From the NCBI RefSeq assembly GCF_017876435.1, contig NZ_JAGIOA010000001.1:2480001-2544000 (forward strand): a stretch of 64,000 nucleotides of DNA. The letters are read 5' to 3'. The stretch's first letter is position 1; each line of letters begins with the position of its first letter. The notes beneath the pieces were generated by a model. The model was not told the DNA's origin. It saw only the letters and a list, made by a program, of their open reading frames with translations, and did not search any database. Shown in pieces: positions 51,604 to 60,387 of this stretch. Both the position numbers and the translations under genes were made by a program. The stretch is from Microbacterium phyllosphaerae (lineage in GTDB: Bacteria; Actinomycetota; Actinomycetes; Actinomycetales; Microbacteriaceae).

Positions 51604-52605
51604 ATGACCGACTCCCCGTACTCGCCCTCACGGGACACGCGCTCCAGCACGCTGTCGATCGTGGCGCTGGCGCTCGCCATCATCCTTCCTCTCGTGGGCT
51701 TCGTGCTGGGACTCCTCGCCCGCGCGAAGTCGAAGGCTTCCGGATCACCGACGGTGGTCGCGAACACGGCCGTCGTGATCGGGGCACTGCTCAGCGCCGT
51801 GTGGACGATCGCGATCGTCCTCCTGGTCGGCTTCGGAGGCGTGCTTTCCGGAGGGCCCGCCCCGAGGACGCCCGATACCGCGGCACCCTCCGAGTCGACA
51901 CCGCCGTCGGGATCGGAATCCGGCGATGAACTCGTCATCGAGGTCACGTCGGAGCGCGAGCTCGACTCGGCGACTCTCGCAGCCGCACGTACCGCACTCT
52001 CCTTCTATGCAGAGAACGCCGGTGTCGAGATGGTCGACATCACCGAGACGAACGCCGATACTCTCGCCGTGACCTTCGGCGCGGATGCCACGAGCACCGA
52101 TGTCGACGCGTTCGCTCGTGCCGTCTCCACTCCCGCCGCCGAAGGGTTCTACGCGGTGGACGCGGTCCACCCGGCGACCGGAGGCGCAGACCTCGGCGAC
52201 GGTTCGACGACTCCCCCGTGCGATGCGCTGCGGTTCGGTCCGATGACTGTGGAGGAGCACGTCCTCGCCTGCGACGAAGCCATGGTGACCCAGCTGCTCC
52301 TCCCCTCTTCCGCGCGCCTGGTCGGAAACGCCATCGCCGAGGTCGAGGTGAGCGGCGACGTCGTGGCCGTGACCCTGTCCGACGCTGCCGCCGAGGAGTT
52401 CGCCGCGTGGACCCGCGAGGCCTCCGACGCGACCGCGCCGGGCAATCAGATCGCCCTCGTCGACTTCATCGGCGTCATCAGTGCGCCCACCGTCGCCGAA
52501 GAGCTCGCCGGCGAGTTCCAGATCTCCGGCGCGACGCTCGACGCGGAACTCCTCGCCGCCCGACTGCAGCTGCTCAGCAGCGGAGTGTCGTTCACCGCCC
52601 GCTGA
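51604..52605 (+). CDS. Membrane protein with SecD P1-head-like C-terminal domain
   Basis: 333 residues from the ATG at 51604 (MTDSPYSPSR), with gaaagaga upstream. Two membrane helices in the first 85 residues with a short positive loop (LLARAKSKASG) resemble a DUF4190-type region. After a Pro/Ser linker comes an extracytoplasmic domain (about 110-333) with repeated beta-alpha units; its end (NQIALVDFIGVISAPTVAEE, then GEFQISG) matches the P1 head pattern of SecD/SecF. No SecD channel helices are present, so it is not the translocase itself. Role unknown; a membrane chaperone or regulator is possible. Confidence 0.72.
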   Translation: MTDSPYSPSRDTRSSTLSIVALALAIILPLVGFVLGLLARAKSKASGSPTVVANTAVVIGALLSAVWTIAIVLLVGFGGVLSGGPAPRTPDTAAPSESTPPSGSESGDELVIEVTSERELDSATLAAARTALSFYAENAGVEMVDITETNADTLAVTFGADATSTDVDAFARAVSTPAAEGFYAVDAVHPATGGADLGDGSTTPPCDALRFGPMTVEEHVLACDEAMVTQLLLPSSARLVGNAIAEVEVSGDVVAVTLSDAAAEEFAAWTREASDATAPGNQIALVDFIGVISAPTVAEELAGEFQISGATLDAELLAARLQLLSSGVSFTAR

Positions 52606-52640
52606 GCGAACCCGCCCGCTGAGCGGACCCGTCCGCCATG

Positions 52641-52659
52641 GTAACTTAGGGTGACCTAA
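52641..52659. promoter_or_regulatory. DtxR-type iron box before the AraC regulator
   Basis: GTAACTTAGGGTGACCTAA agrees with the 19-bp DtxR/IdeR consensus at 13 of 19 positions by eye and contains the CCTAA half-site. It lies 31 nt before the regulator start, so iron-replete repression is likely. Confidence 0.6.
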
Positions 52660-52689
52660 CCATGACGCGAGACAGCAGGCGGGGAGAAG

Positions 52690-53478
52690 ATGTCGCCGAT
52701 CGGCCAGCATCCCGACGAGTCCGTCGCCTGGCGCATCGACACCAACTCGTTCGAACTCGCAGATCACGTCGAGTGGGATGCGCACTCCCACGACGATCGG
52801 CACGAACTGCTCTGGGGCACACGGGGCGCACTGACCGCAGAGACCGATGACGGCTACTTCGCCATCCCCGGATCCCTCGGCCTCTGGATCCCGGCCGGCG
52901 TGACGCACCGCGTGGTGGCGGCGGCAGGCACCGTCTTCCGCTGCACGTTCATCGACGCCGACATCGACGCGGTCGCCGCCCGGACGACAGCCGTCGCGAT
53001 TCCCGAAGTGGTCCGGGCGCTGCTCGACCGGCTCGAAGCATTCCCATACCTCTCCGCCTCCCCGCGTCTGCATGCTGAAGAGCTGGCACTGAGCCTGCTC
53101 GAGCCTGTCGAGGTGTCGACGATCGACCTTCCCCTCCCCCTTGACATGAGGACGCGACTCGTCGCCGAAGCACTCCTCTCCGACCCTGCCGACGCCCGAT
53201 CGATCGAGGACTGGGGCCGCCACGTGGGCGCGAGCGCCCGCAACCTGTCTCGCCTCTTCGTCGCTGAGACGGGCCTGAGCTTCTCGACTTGGCGCACACG
53301 CGCACGCATGCGCCGCGCCATCGAGTGGCTGGCCGCCGACCACACCGTCGCGCACGTCAGTCGGCGCTCCGGATACGCGACGCCGAGTGCGTTCGTGCAG
53401 GCCTTCCGACGAGAGCTGGGTCGCACCCCCGGCGAATTCGCCTCGGTGCGCAGCGAAGCGACCAAGAAGTCGGCCTGA
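52690..53478 (+). CDS. AraC-family transcriptional regulator
   Basis: 262 residues. An N-terminal cupin-like domain (about 20-105; HSHDDRHELLWGTRGALTA and a W-I-P-A-G-V-x-H turn) precedes two C-terminal helix-turn-helix motifs (about 165-255; SIEDWGRHVGASARNLSRLF and HVSRRSGYATPSAFVQAFRR). It precedes the siderophore uptake genes on the same strand, and both have iron boxes, so it is probably a siderophore-responsive activator of the locus. ATG at 52690 with gcggggagaag upstream. Confidence 0.9.
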   Translation: MSPIGQHPDESVAWRIDTNSFELADHVEWDAHSHDDRHELLWGTRGALTAETDDGYFAIPGSLGLWIPAGVTHRVVAAAGTVFRCTFIDADIDAVAARTTAVAIPEVVRALLDRLEAFPYLSASPRLHAEELALSLLEPVEVSTIDLPLPLDMRTRLVAEALLSDPADARSIEDWGRHVGASARNLSRLFVAETGLSFSTWRTRARMRRAIEWLAADHTVAHVSRRSGYATPSAFVQAFRRELGRTPGEFASVRSEATKKSA

Positions 53479-53522
53479 GCGCGACACCGGCTGGCACCTG
53501 CGCAACACAGGGCCGGTTCATA

Positions 53523-53541
53523 CTAGGTAAGCCAAGCCTTA
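53523..53541. promoter_or_regulatory. DtxR-type iron box before the siderophore uptake operon
   Basis: CTAGGTAAGCCAAGCCTTA matches the DtxR/IdeR 19-bp consensus at 14 of 19 positions by eye. It lies 49 nt before the binding-protein start. Confidence 0.7.
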
Positions 53542-53589
53542 GCTAACTTCCTTGGCGCCCTCCCGACACCCACATCCGGAAGACGATCC

Positions 53590-54555
53590 ATGCGCTCCAC
53601 GCCCCTCCCACTCGTCGCGCTCGCCGCGACCGGCCTCCTGCTCACCTCCTGCGCCGGCTCCACCGCCGCAGGCTCTTCCGGTGACGCCGAGACCGTCGAG
53701 CTCACCACGCCCGCCGGGGTCGACATCGAGATCCCCGCCGAGCCGCAGTCCGCCCTCGGCTTCTACACGACGGATCTCGACATCCTCATCACCCTCGGCT
53801 TCGAGCTCGCCGACACCCAGCCGATCCGCGACGACTTCACCTCATTCCCCGCGTTCTTCCCCCAGGAGGAGCTCGAGGGACTCGAGACCTTCGGCAACTT
53901 CCCCGAGTTCAACCTCGAGGCCGTGCTCGAGGCCGACCCGGACTTCATCCTCAACGGGCTGGGCTATGAGGAGAACCTCGACGGCAAGCTGCAGAAGATC
54001 GCCCCGACCTACACCTACAACGCCTTCGACGGCGGCGACTGGCGCGATGTGGTCGCGCAGGCGGCATCCGATCTCGGACGCGAAGACCAGTGGCAGGCCT
54101 GGGTGGACCAGTACGAGGAGCGCGTCGCCGACATCAAGGCGCGCCTCGACGCGGCAGACATCCACCCCGTCGTCGCCGACGTCGGCTACTTCGACGGTCA
54201 GGTCACGACCTCGTGCTACGGCGTGCCGTGCCTGGTGTTCGCCGATCTCGGGCTCGAGATGCACGTACTCATGAACGCCACCGACGAGGGCCTCCCCGCG
54301 AGCGAGGACTACACCGAGCTCAGCGCCGAGCAGGTCGGTCAGCTCGAGGGCGTCGACGTGGTCTTCACCGGAGCAGATGAGGACGGCACGGTGTGGATCG
54401 AGGACGACGCAGCACTGCAGCAGAACCAGCTCTGGCAGAACCTGTCGTTCGTGCAGGACGGCGCCTACTTCCCGTACAACTACGAGATGATCTACGGCTC
54501 ACCCAGCGGCATGGACGCGTTCCTCACCGTGGTCGAGAAGGCGCTTCTCGGATGA
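53590..54555 (+). CDS. Siderophore ABC transporter substrate-binding lipoprotein
   Basis: 321 residues. Lipoprotein signal peptide with lipobox LTSC, giving Cys21. Two lobes of a FecB/FepB-type helical-backbone binding protein (about 45-160 and 180-320), with conserved NLEAVLEADPDFIL and LSFVQDGAYFPY segments. It captures ferric siderophores at the cell surface and delivers them to the FecCD permeases encoded downstream. The stop overlaps the next ATG, starting a tightly coupled operon under a DtxR-type box. Confidence 0.9.
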   Translation: MRSTPLPLVALAATGLLLTSCAGSTAAGSSGDAETVELTTPAGVDIEIPAEPQSALGFYTTDLDILITLGFELADTQPIRDDFTSFPAFFPQEELEGLETFGNFPEFNLEAVLEADPDFILNGLGYEENLDGKLQKIAPTYTYNAFDGGDWRDVVAQAASDLGREDQWQAWVDQYEERVADIKARLDAADIHPVVADVGYFDGQVTTSCYGVPCLVFADLGLEMHVLMNATDEGLPASEDYTELSAEQVGQLEGVDVVFTGADEDGTVWIEDDAALQQNQLWQNLSFVQDGAYFPYNYEMIYGSPSGMDAFLTVVEKALLG

Positions 54556-55439
54556 GCGTCAACCTGATCCACCGCATCATCGTCCAGCGCGTCGAGCGTC
54601 TGAGCCCCGGCATGGTCCGCATCGTGTTCGGCGGAGACGGACTCGACGGATTCGTCTCCACCGGGGTCGGCGACGAGTACTTCCGCGTGTTCTTCCCCAC
54701 CGAGGGTCAGCACGAGCCGAACCTCCCCTTCCCCACGGATGACGGCTACTGGGACTTCCCCGAGGGCGTCGAGCCGGCACCGATGCGCACCTACACGGTG
54801 CGCGGATGGGATGCCGCGGTCGGCGAACTCACGATCGACTTCGTCGTGCACGAGGGCGGCGTGGCCGCGGCCTGGGCTCTGCATGCGAAGCCGGGCGACG
54901 TGGTCGGCGTCAACACCCCGAAGGGGCTGTACGACCCGCCCGCCGGCATCGAATGGCAACTGCTGATCGCCGACGCGACCGGGCTCCCCGCCGCCGCGCG
55001 CCTCGCCGAGAACGCTCCGTCCGGGATCCGCACCCGCGTGGTGCTCGAGGTCCCGACACCTGAGGACGAGCTGGATCTCACACCGGCGGAGGGCGTCGAG
55101 CTGCACTGGGTGCACGGAGGCAACGGCCATGCCCCCACCCGCATCGAGGAGATCCTCCGAGCCTCCGATCTTCCCCGCGGCCCGGGGTACGTGTGGGTCG
55201 CGGAGACCAAGGCGACTCGTGGCGTGCGCAAGCACCTGCGTCACGAGCTCAAGCTCCCCGCGTCCGCATACAAGGTGATCGGTTACTGGACCGAGAATGC
55301 CGAAGCCTGGCGTGAGAGGTACGAGTCCCTCGACGAATCCATCCACGCGCGTCTGATGGCGATGTGGGACGACGACACCCGCGCCGCAGAGGACATCGAG
55401 GAAGCCTACGAGGCCGAGCTCGAGAAGCTGGGTCTGTGA
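54552..55439 (+). CDS. Siderophore-interacting protein (ferric reductase, SIP family)
   Basis: 295 residues from the ATG at 54552 (MSVNLIHR), ATGA-coupled to the binding protein. An N-terminal FAD-binding barrel (about 1-130; MRTYTVRGWD with the R-x-Y-T motif) and a C-terminal NAD(P)H-binding region (about 140-290; LLIADATGLPAAARLAEN, and YVWVAETKATRGVRKHLR). It releases iron from imported siderophores by reduction in the cytoplasm. Position inside the uptake operon fits well. Confidence 0.93.
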   Translation: MSVNLIHRIIVQRVERLSPGMVRIVFGGDGLDGFVSTGVGDEYFRVFFPTEGQHEPNLPFPTDDGYWDFPEGVEPAPMRTYTVRGWDAAVGELTIDFVVHEGGVAAAWALHAKPGDVVGVNTPKGLYDPPAGIEWQLLIADATGLPAAARLAENAPSGIRTRVVLEVPTPEDELDLTPAEGVELHWVHGGNGHAPTRIEEILRASDLPRGPGYVWVAETKATRGVRKHLRHELKLPASAYKVIGYWTENAEAWRERYESLDESIHARLMAMWDDDTRAAEDIEEAYEAELEKLGL

Positions 55440-55449
55440 TCACCGGCTC

Positions 55450-56478
55450 ATGACCGCCGTTCTCTCCGAGGAGCAGACGACCCAGGTCTCGGCCACGCGC
55501 CGGGGCCTGGTCGTGCTCGTCCTCGTCATCGCACTGGCGCTCGTGTGCGTCGCCAGCATCTTCCTCGGCTCCCAGCGCATCAGCGTCGACGAGGTGTGGA
55601 GCGGACTGACGACCGGGGCAGGCGACCCCGGCGCGATCGTCCAGGGCATGCGCGTCCCCCGCACTTTCATCGGTCTGGCGGTCGGCGCCGCTCTCGGCAT
55701 CGCCGGGGCGCTCATCCAGGGCTTCACCCGCAATCCGCTCGCGGACCCCGGGATTCTCGGAGTCAACGCGGGTGCCAGCCTCGGGGTCACGACCGGCGTG
55801 GCGTTCTTCGGACTCACCGCCGCCAGCGGATACATCTGGTTCGCCTTCGCAGGAGCCACCGTCGCGACGGTGCTCGTCTACCTCATCGGCTCCGCGGGCC
55901 GCACAGCGCCCGACCCGATGCGCATGACGCTCTCCGGCGTCGCGCTCGGTGCCGTCATGGGAGGCGTCGTCGCTGCGATCGGGCTTCTGAATCCGAAGGC
56001 CTTCGACTCGATCCGCTGGTGGAACGCGGGATCGCTGTCGGCGCTCACCCCGGATGTCTACTCGGTGCTCCCCTTCCTCCTGCTCGGGCTCGTGCTGGCC
56101 TTCTGTCTCGCACCCTCGCTGAACGCCCTGGCGCTGGGCGACGACCTGGCGACCGCTCTCGGATCGCGCGTCGTGCTCACCCGGGTGCTGTCGATCGTCG
56201 CCGTCACCCTGCTCTGCGGAGCCGCCACCGCCGCGGCGGGGCCCATCGCCTTCGTCGGCCTGATGGTGCCGCACGCCGTCCGCTGGTTCGTCGGACCGCA
56301 TCAGGGATGGATCCTCCTGGGCACCGTCTTCGCCGCTCCCCTGCTGCTGCTGACCGCAGACGTCGTGGGTCGGCTGGTCCTTCGCACCGGAGAGCTGCCG
56401 GTATCTGTGGTCACCGCGTTGATCGGCGCTCCCGTGCTCATCGCCCTCGTCCGCAGGAAGAAGGTCAGCGGACTGTGA
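55450..56478 (+). CDS. FecCD-family iron-siderophore permease, first subunit
   Basis: 342 residues with about nine to ten membrane helices. Family motifs are GAALGIAGALIQGFTRNPLA with the RNPLADPG box and GPIAFVGLMVPHAVRW in the coupling region. It forms the membrane channel with the second permease. Starts 10 nt after the reductase gene; stop overlaps the next GTG as GTGA. Confidence 0.93.
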   Translation: MTAVLSEEQTTQVSATRRGLVVLVLVIALALVCVASIFLGSQRISVDEVWSGLTTGAGDPGAIVQGMRVPRTFIGLAVGAALGIAGALIQGFTRNPLADPGILGVNAGASLGVTTGVAFFGLTAASGYIWFAFAGATVATVLVYLIGSAGRTAPDPMRMTLSGVALGAVMGGVVAAIGLLNPKAFDSIRWWNAGSLSALTPDVYSVLPFLLLGLVLAFCLAPSLNALALGDDLATALGSRVVLTRVLSIVAVTLLCGAATAAAGPIAFVGLMVPHAVRWFVGPHQGWILLGTVFAAPLLLLTADVVGRLVLRTGELPVSVVTALIGAPVLIALVRRKKVSGL

Positions 56479-57541
56479 CCGCTCTGCTCTCTGCGTCGAC
56501 CGAGGTCGATGCCGGTCGACGGGTCTTCGCGCCCCGGACCGATGCCTTCTCTCGTCGCATCGGGGTCCGCGCCACCATCGTGACGGTGGCCTCTCTGCTC
56601 GCCGCCATCGCCGTGGGCGTCTTCGCCTTGACGCTCGGCGACGCCCCGTTCTCTCCCGGCGAGGTGCTCACGACGCTCCTCGGTTTCGGCGATCCGCGCG
56701 CCGAGCTCGTGATCATCGAGTGGCGACTCCCCCGTGTCCTCGCCGCGCTGGTGTTCGGCATCGCACTCGGCATCGGCGGTGCGATCTTCCAATCGCTGAC
56801 CCGCAACCCGCTGGGCAGCCCCGATGTCATCGGCTTCGATGCCGGCGCCTACACCGGTGCGCTCATCGTGATCACCACCATGGGCATCAGCGTCGCCTCG
56901 ACCGCCGCCGCCGCACTGGCGGGCGGCGCGGCGACGGCGCTGCTCGTCTACCTGCTCGCGTTCCGTCGGGGCTTCACGGGCTTCCGTCTCATCATCGTCG
57001 GCATGGGGTCGCCTCGATGCTGGCGTCGGTGAACACGTGGATCATCCTCAATGCCGACCTGCGGATCGCGATGCTCGCCAGCGCATGGGGCGCGGGATCG
57101 CTCAACGTCATCACCGCCGAACAGGTCGCCATCGCCGCGTGCGTCATCGTCCCGATCGGCATCGCCGTGGCCACGCTCGCCGATCGGATGCATCTGCTCG
57201 AACTCGGAGACGACACGGCCTCGGCGCTCGGCGTCCGCACCGGTGGCACGCGGCTGACCCTCATCGTTCTCGGCGTCTGTCTGACCGCCGCGGTGACGGC
57301 GATGGCCGGACCGATCGCGTTCATCTCCCTCGCCGCCCCGCAGATCGCCCGACGTCTGACCGGATCCGCGAGCGTGACTCTCACGGCGTCTGCCTCGGTC
57401 GGCGCCCTGCTGCTGGTATGCAGCGACGTGCTGGCGCAGAGGCTGTTCGCGCCCACTCAGATCCCCGTCGGGATCGTCACGGTCTGCCTCGGCGGCCTGT
57501 ATCTGGTGTGGCTGCTCATCCAGGAAGCGAGAAAGCGATGA
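56475..57541 (+). pseudogene. FecCD-family permease, second subunit, with an apparent frameshift
   Basis: The gene opens at a GTG (56475, overlapping the previous stop) and shows the SLTRNPLGSPD box, then loses frame at about 57008, where the protein would end as GSPRCWRR. The other frame continues directly with VASMLASVNTWIILNAD and the GPIAFISLAAPQIARRL motif, ending at 57541. Adding one G to the G4 run at 57005-57008 restores a 355-residue protein. All family segments are present on both sides. It may be a recent inactivation, which would cripple the transporter, or a homopolymer sequencing error, which I think more likely. Confidence 0.85.
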
Positions 57542-58329
57542 CCGTCATCGACACCTCCACCGCGCGGCTTCGCGCCGACGACCTCACGATCGGTTACGAC
57601 GGCCGTGTCGTGTCGGAGCACCTCGGAGTCGACATTCCCGCGGGCGCCTTCACGGTCATCGTCGGGCCTAACGCCTGCGGCAAGTCGACGCTGCTGCGCG
57701 CCTTCGCCCGACTCCTGAAGCCCCGGAAAGGTCAGGTGCTGCTGGACGGCCGTGCGATCACCGAGCTCCCCACCAAGGAGATCGCTCGACGCCTCGGCCT
57801 GCTTCCGCAGACCTCGATCGCCCCCGACGGCATCCGCGTCTCCGATCTCGTGGCGCGGGGGCGCCATCCGCACCAGACGATCCTTCGGCAGTGGTCCCAT
57901 GACGATCAGACGGCCGTCGCCGCGGCACTCGCCGCGACGGGGACGACGGAACTCGCCGGCCGGCTGGTGGACGAGCTCTCCGGAGGACAGCGCCAGCGTG
58001 TGTGGGTCGCGATGCTGCTCGCGCAGGAGTCGCCGACCATGCTGCTCGACGAGCCCACGACCTTCCTCGACATCGCGCACCAATACGACCTGCTGCGGCT
58101 CTTCCACGGTCTGCACCAGCAGGGACGCACGATCGTCGCCGTGCTGCACGATCTCAACCAGGCGGCGCGGTTCGCGGATCACATGATCATGATGCGCGAC
58201 GGTCGGATCGTCGCCTCCGGCGACCCCGCGTCGATCGTGACCTCCGACCGCGTCGCGGAGGTCTTCGGACTGGAGTGCTCGATCATCGCCGACCCGCACA
58301 CGGGAACCCCTCTCGTGGTTCCGCGCTGA
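57538..58329 (+). CDS. Iron-siderophore ABC transporter ATP-binding protein
   Basis: 263 residues from the ATG at 57538, overlapping the permease stop. Walker A GPNACGKST at 43-51, Q-loop LLPQTS, signature LSGGQRQRVW near 145, Walker B MLLDEPTTFLD, and the H-loop in VLHDLN. It powers the FecCD permeases. All motifs are intact, which argues that the locus is functional and that the upstream frameshift may be artefactual. Confidence 0.94.
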   Translation: MTVIDTSTARLRADDLTIGYDGRVVSEHLGVDIPAGAFTVIVGPNACGKSTLLRAFARLLKPRKGQVLLDGRAITELPTKEIARRLGLLPQTSIAPDGIRVSDLVARGRHPHQTILRQWSHDDQTAVAAALAATGTTELAGRLVDELSGGQRQRVWVAMLLAQESPTMLLDEPTTFLDIAHQYDLLRLFHGLHQQGRTIVAVLHDLNQAARFADHMIMMRDGRIVASGDPASIVTSDRVAEVFGLECSIIADPHTGTPLVVPR

Positions 58330-58336
58330 AGTCCGC

Positions 58337-58368
58337 GGGCGGCGGCCCCTCCTCTGCAGACGCCGCCC
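58337..58368. terminator. Possible terminator between convergent genes
   Basis: GGGCGGCG (58337-58344) and CGCCGCCC (58361-58368) form an 8-bp stem with a 16-nt loop, between the ABC ATPase gene and the convergent SnoaL-like gene. No U-run. Confidence 0.35.
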
Positions 58369-58379
58369 ACGAGCGGGCC

Positions 58380-58763
58380 TCAGGCGGTGCCGAAGGGGTT
58401 GTCGATCGCGTAGCGCCAGCCGTGCTCGTCGTCGTGCACGGCGACGTCGGCGGTGCTTCCGCCGAGCTTCACCTCCGAGCCGTCGGGACCCGTGCCTTCG
58501 AGCGTCCAATCGGCGACGGCGAGTCCGACAAAACCCGCCTCGAACACGTGCCGGACGTTCATGGTGATGGGCAGACCGAGCGCGAGGAACTGCTCGAGCG
58601 CGCCGCGGATCGAGTCCTCACCCTCGACGGGGTGGCCAGGCGCCGGGGCGAACACCGCATCCGGCAGGTTCAGGGCGAGCAGGCCCTCGATGTCGCGGGC
58701 GTTGAAGCGCTCGGCGAACGCGAGGTTGAGCTGATCGAGCGAGGTGACCGGGGTCGTGGGCAT
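58380..58763 (-). CDS. SnoaL-like/NTF2-fold protein
   Basis: 127 residues with the cone-shaped NTF2 pattern: FNARDIEGLLALNLPDAVF at the N-terminus, PVEGEDSIRGALEQFLALG in the middle and a final beta sheet (VADWTLEGTGPDG, AVHDDEHGWRYAIDNPFG). Members bind or isomerise small hydrophobic molecules, but the function here is unknown. It is adjacent to an ECF sigma factor gene on the same strand; SnoaL-like domains often accompany sigma factors of this type. Confidence 0.8.
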   Translation of the reverse strand: MPTTPVTSLDQLNLAFAERFNARDIEGLLALNLPDAVFAPAPGHPVEGEDSIRGALEQFLALGLPITMNVRHVFEAGFVGLAVADWTLEGTGPDGSEVKLGGSTADVAVHDDEHGWRYAIDNPFGTA

Positions 58764-58849
58764 GATGTGCTCCTTCGTCAGGTGAGAGACCGCGGAAGCG
58801 GCCCATCGAGAAGGACGTTCAGGAGCGACGGATGTGACAGGACCGCCGA

Positions 58850-59386
58850 TCAGGTGCGCAGCGCGCGCCGTGCGCGGGACACACGCTGACGCGCCGCGGC
58901 CGACGTGATGGAGAGCCTCTGCGCGATCTCCTGCGCCGTCAGGCCGTCGACGACGCTCATCAGAAGAGGCTGGCGAAGATCATCGGGGAGTTCGTCGATC
59001 GCGCGGAATGCCGCCTCGAGCCGTTCCCGCAGCTCCGCCTCCGCTTCGACGTCCTGCGGCGACGCGAGCCGCTCGCACAGGACCTCACCGAGATCGTCCT
59101 TGCGTGCGCGGTTCATGTCGATGGCGGTCGTCCGCACGATCGTGTCGAGCCACGCGCACATCGGGCCGGCATCCGCCGAGCGGAGCGCGGAGAGTGAACG
59201 CCAGGCTCGAAGCGCCGCGTTCTGCGCCGCGTCGTCGGCATCCGCCGGCGGCACACCGAGCGAGATGCTGCGCCTGCGCAGCCGCTGGGGCTCCCTGCGC
59301 AGCATGGTGTCGAGACGCGCGGAGGCGACGGCGATGACTTCGGCGTTCACACGGATCCCCTCGTGGATTCGGGCATTCGGCCTCAT
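58850..59386 (-). CDS. ECF-type RNA polymerase sigma factor
   Basis: 178 residues from the ATG at 59386 (MRPNARIHEG); GTG starts closer to VNAEVIAVAS are possible. Sigma-2 region at about 30-95 (DADDAAQNAALRAWRSL) and sigma-4 helix-turn-helix at about 125-175 (DDLRQPLLMSVVDGLTAQEI, then ITSAAARQRVSRARRAL). No anti-sigma gene is next to it. It probably controls a small stress regulon; the SnoaL-like neighbour may be part of it. Confidence 0.87.
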   Translation of the reverse strand: MRPNARIHEGIRVNAEVIAVASARLDTMLRREPQRLRRRSISLGVPPADADDAAQNAALRAWRSLSALRSADAGPMCAWLDTIVRTTAIDMNRARKDDLGEVLCERLASPQDVEAEAELRERLEAAFRAIDELPDDLRQPLLMSVVDGLTAQEIAQRLSITSAAARQRVSRARRALRT

Positions 59387-59434
59387 GCTAGCCGAGCCTC
59401 GAACGCGGCGTCCGTGGCCGCCGGTAGCGTGCCG

Positions 59435-59860
59435 ATGGTGACGACGACCCCGCTGCCGAGCCCCTGTGCACTCTGCGGGCACTGCGACGCGGTGCGCGTG
59501 GCGGCGGCTCTGATGTGTGCCTGGTGTGGGTGGCGCTACGGCGACTCCCCCGACCCCGACCTCCCGCGCCCGGTGATCGAGGTCGTCTATTACATCCGGT
59601 ACGACCGCCGGGTGAAGATCGGCACGAGCAGACGGCCTCGTCAGCGACTCGCCAGCATCCGTCACGAAGAGCTCCTCGCCTTCGAGCAGGGAGGGCGTGC
59701 GGTGGAGCAGGCGAGACATCGGCAGTTCGCCGACATCCGCGAGGGCGGCGAGTGGTTCACGCTCACCCCACAGCTCGAGCGCCACATCGGCGGCCTCCGC
59801 ACCGTCGCCGACCCCTGGCAGCTCTACGCGCGCTGGGTGAGCGCGTCGCTGCAGAACTGA
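59435..59860 (+). CDS. GIY-YIG-like nuclease-fold protein (T5orf172/MUG113 type)
   Basis: 141 residues from the ATG at 59435. An N-terminal C-A-L-C-G-H-C plus C-A-W-C pair (residues about 11-30) is likely a zinc ribbon. The GIY-YIG-like core follows: VYYIRYDRRVKIGTSRRPRQ at about 50-70, then a helix-rich end (ARHRQFADIREGGEWFTL). Such proteins occur in phages and bacteria, with mostly unknown targets. Divergent from the sigma-factor gene. Confidence 0.78.
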   Translation: MVTTTPLPSPCALCGHCDAVRVAAALMCAWCGWRYGDSPDPDLPRPVIEVVYYIRYDRRVKIGTSRRPRQRLASIRHEELLAFEQGGRAVEQARHRQFADIREGGEWFTLTPQLERHIGGLRTVADPWQLYARWVSASLQN

Positions 59861-59897
59861 AGCCCCGCACGGGGCCGACGTTCCGTGCGGGGCTTCA
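59858..59897. terminator. Bidirectional terminator with 15-bp stem
   Basis: TGAAGCCCCGCACGG (59858-59872) pairs with CCGTGCGGGGCTTCA (59883-59897) around a 10-nt loop. The left arm contains the GIY-YIG gene's stop codon. It separates that gene from the convergent SPW-repeat gene. Confidence 0.85.
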
Positions 59898-59910
59898 GAG
59901 TTCAGCGGGG

Positions 59911-60291
59911 TCAGGCGCGTGCGGCCTTGACCTTCGCGGGCTGCGGCTGCGAGAACAGCACCACGATGATCACCGCGACGCCGACGACCACGTGCGGCAC
60001 CCAGACGTTCGGCGCCTCGGTCGAGAAGCCGAAGATCCACGGCGACAGCGCCAGGAACAGGCTCGCGACGATGTCGAAGACGAGGTGCACGGGCATCGGG
60101 ATGAAGCCGAAGGGGCCCCACTCGTACTTCGTGAAGAGGCTGTAGACGATGAGTCCGACGCCGAGCACGATCGGGATGATCACGGCGGGGCCGCCCATGC
60201 TCGCGAAGCCGAACAGCCACGGAGCAGCGATCAGCGCCACTCCGACGATGTAGTCGAGAATTCCGTGGACCTTGGTGGGGATGAAACGCAT
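59911..60291 (-). CDS. SPW-repeat membrane protein
   Basis: 126 residues with four predicted helices. It contains two related halves, each with the pattern H-x-x-x-D-Y/I ... S/A-P-W-x-F-G-F (AAPWLFGF at about 22-29, LSPWIFGF at about 82-89), which is the SPW repeat. The family's function is unknown. Preceded by an aggaggaatc ribosome site. Alone on the minus strand. Confidence 0.85.
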   Translation of the reverse strand: MRFIPTKVHGILDYIVGVALIAAPWLFGFASMGGPAVIIPIVLGVGLIVYSLFTKYEWGPFGFIPMPVHLVFDIVASLFLALSPWIFGFSTEAPNVWVPHVVVGVAVIIVVLFSQPQPAKVKAARA

Positions 60292-60387
60292 GATTCCTCC
60301 TGTGGTGTCGTCGCGTGCTGCGACTCACAGATGGTTCGCAGCCCGCGCCGAAACGGATTGCCGCCCACCCGCTCGTAGGCTGGACGG

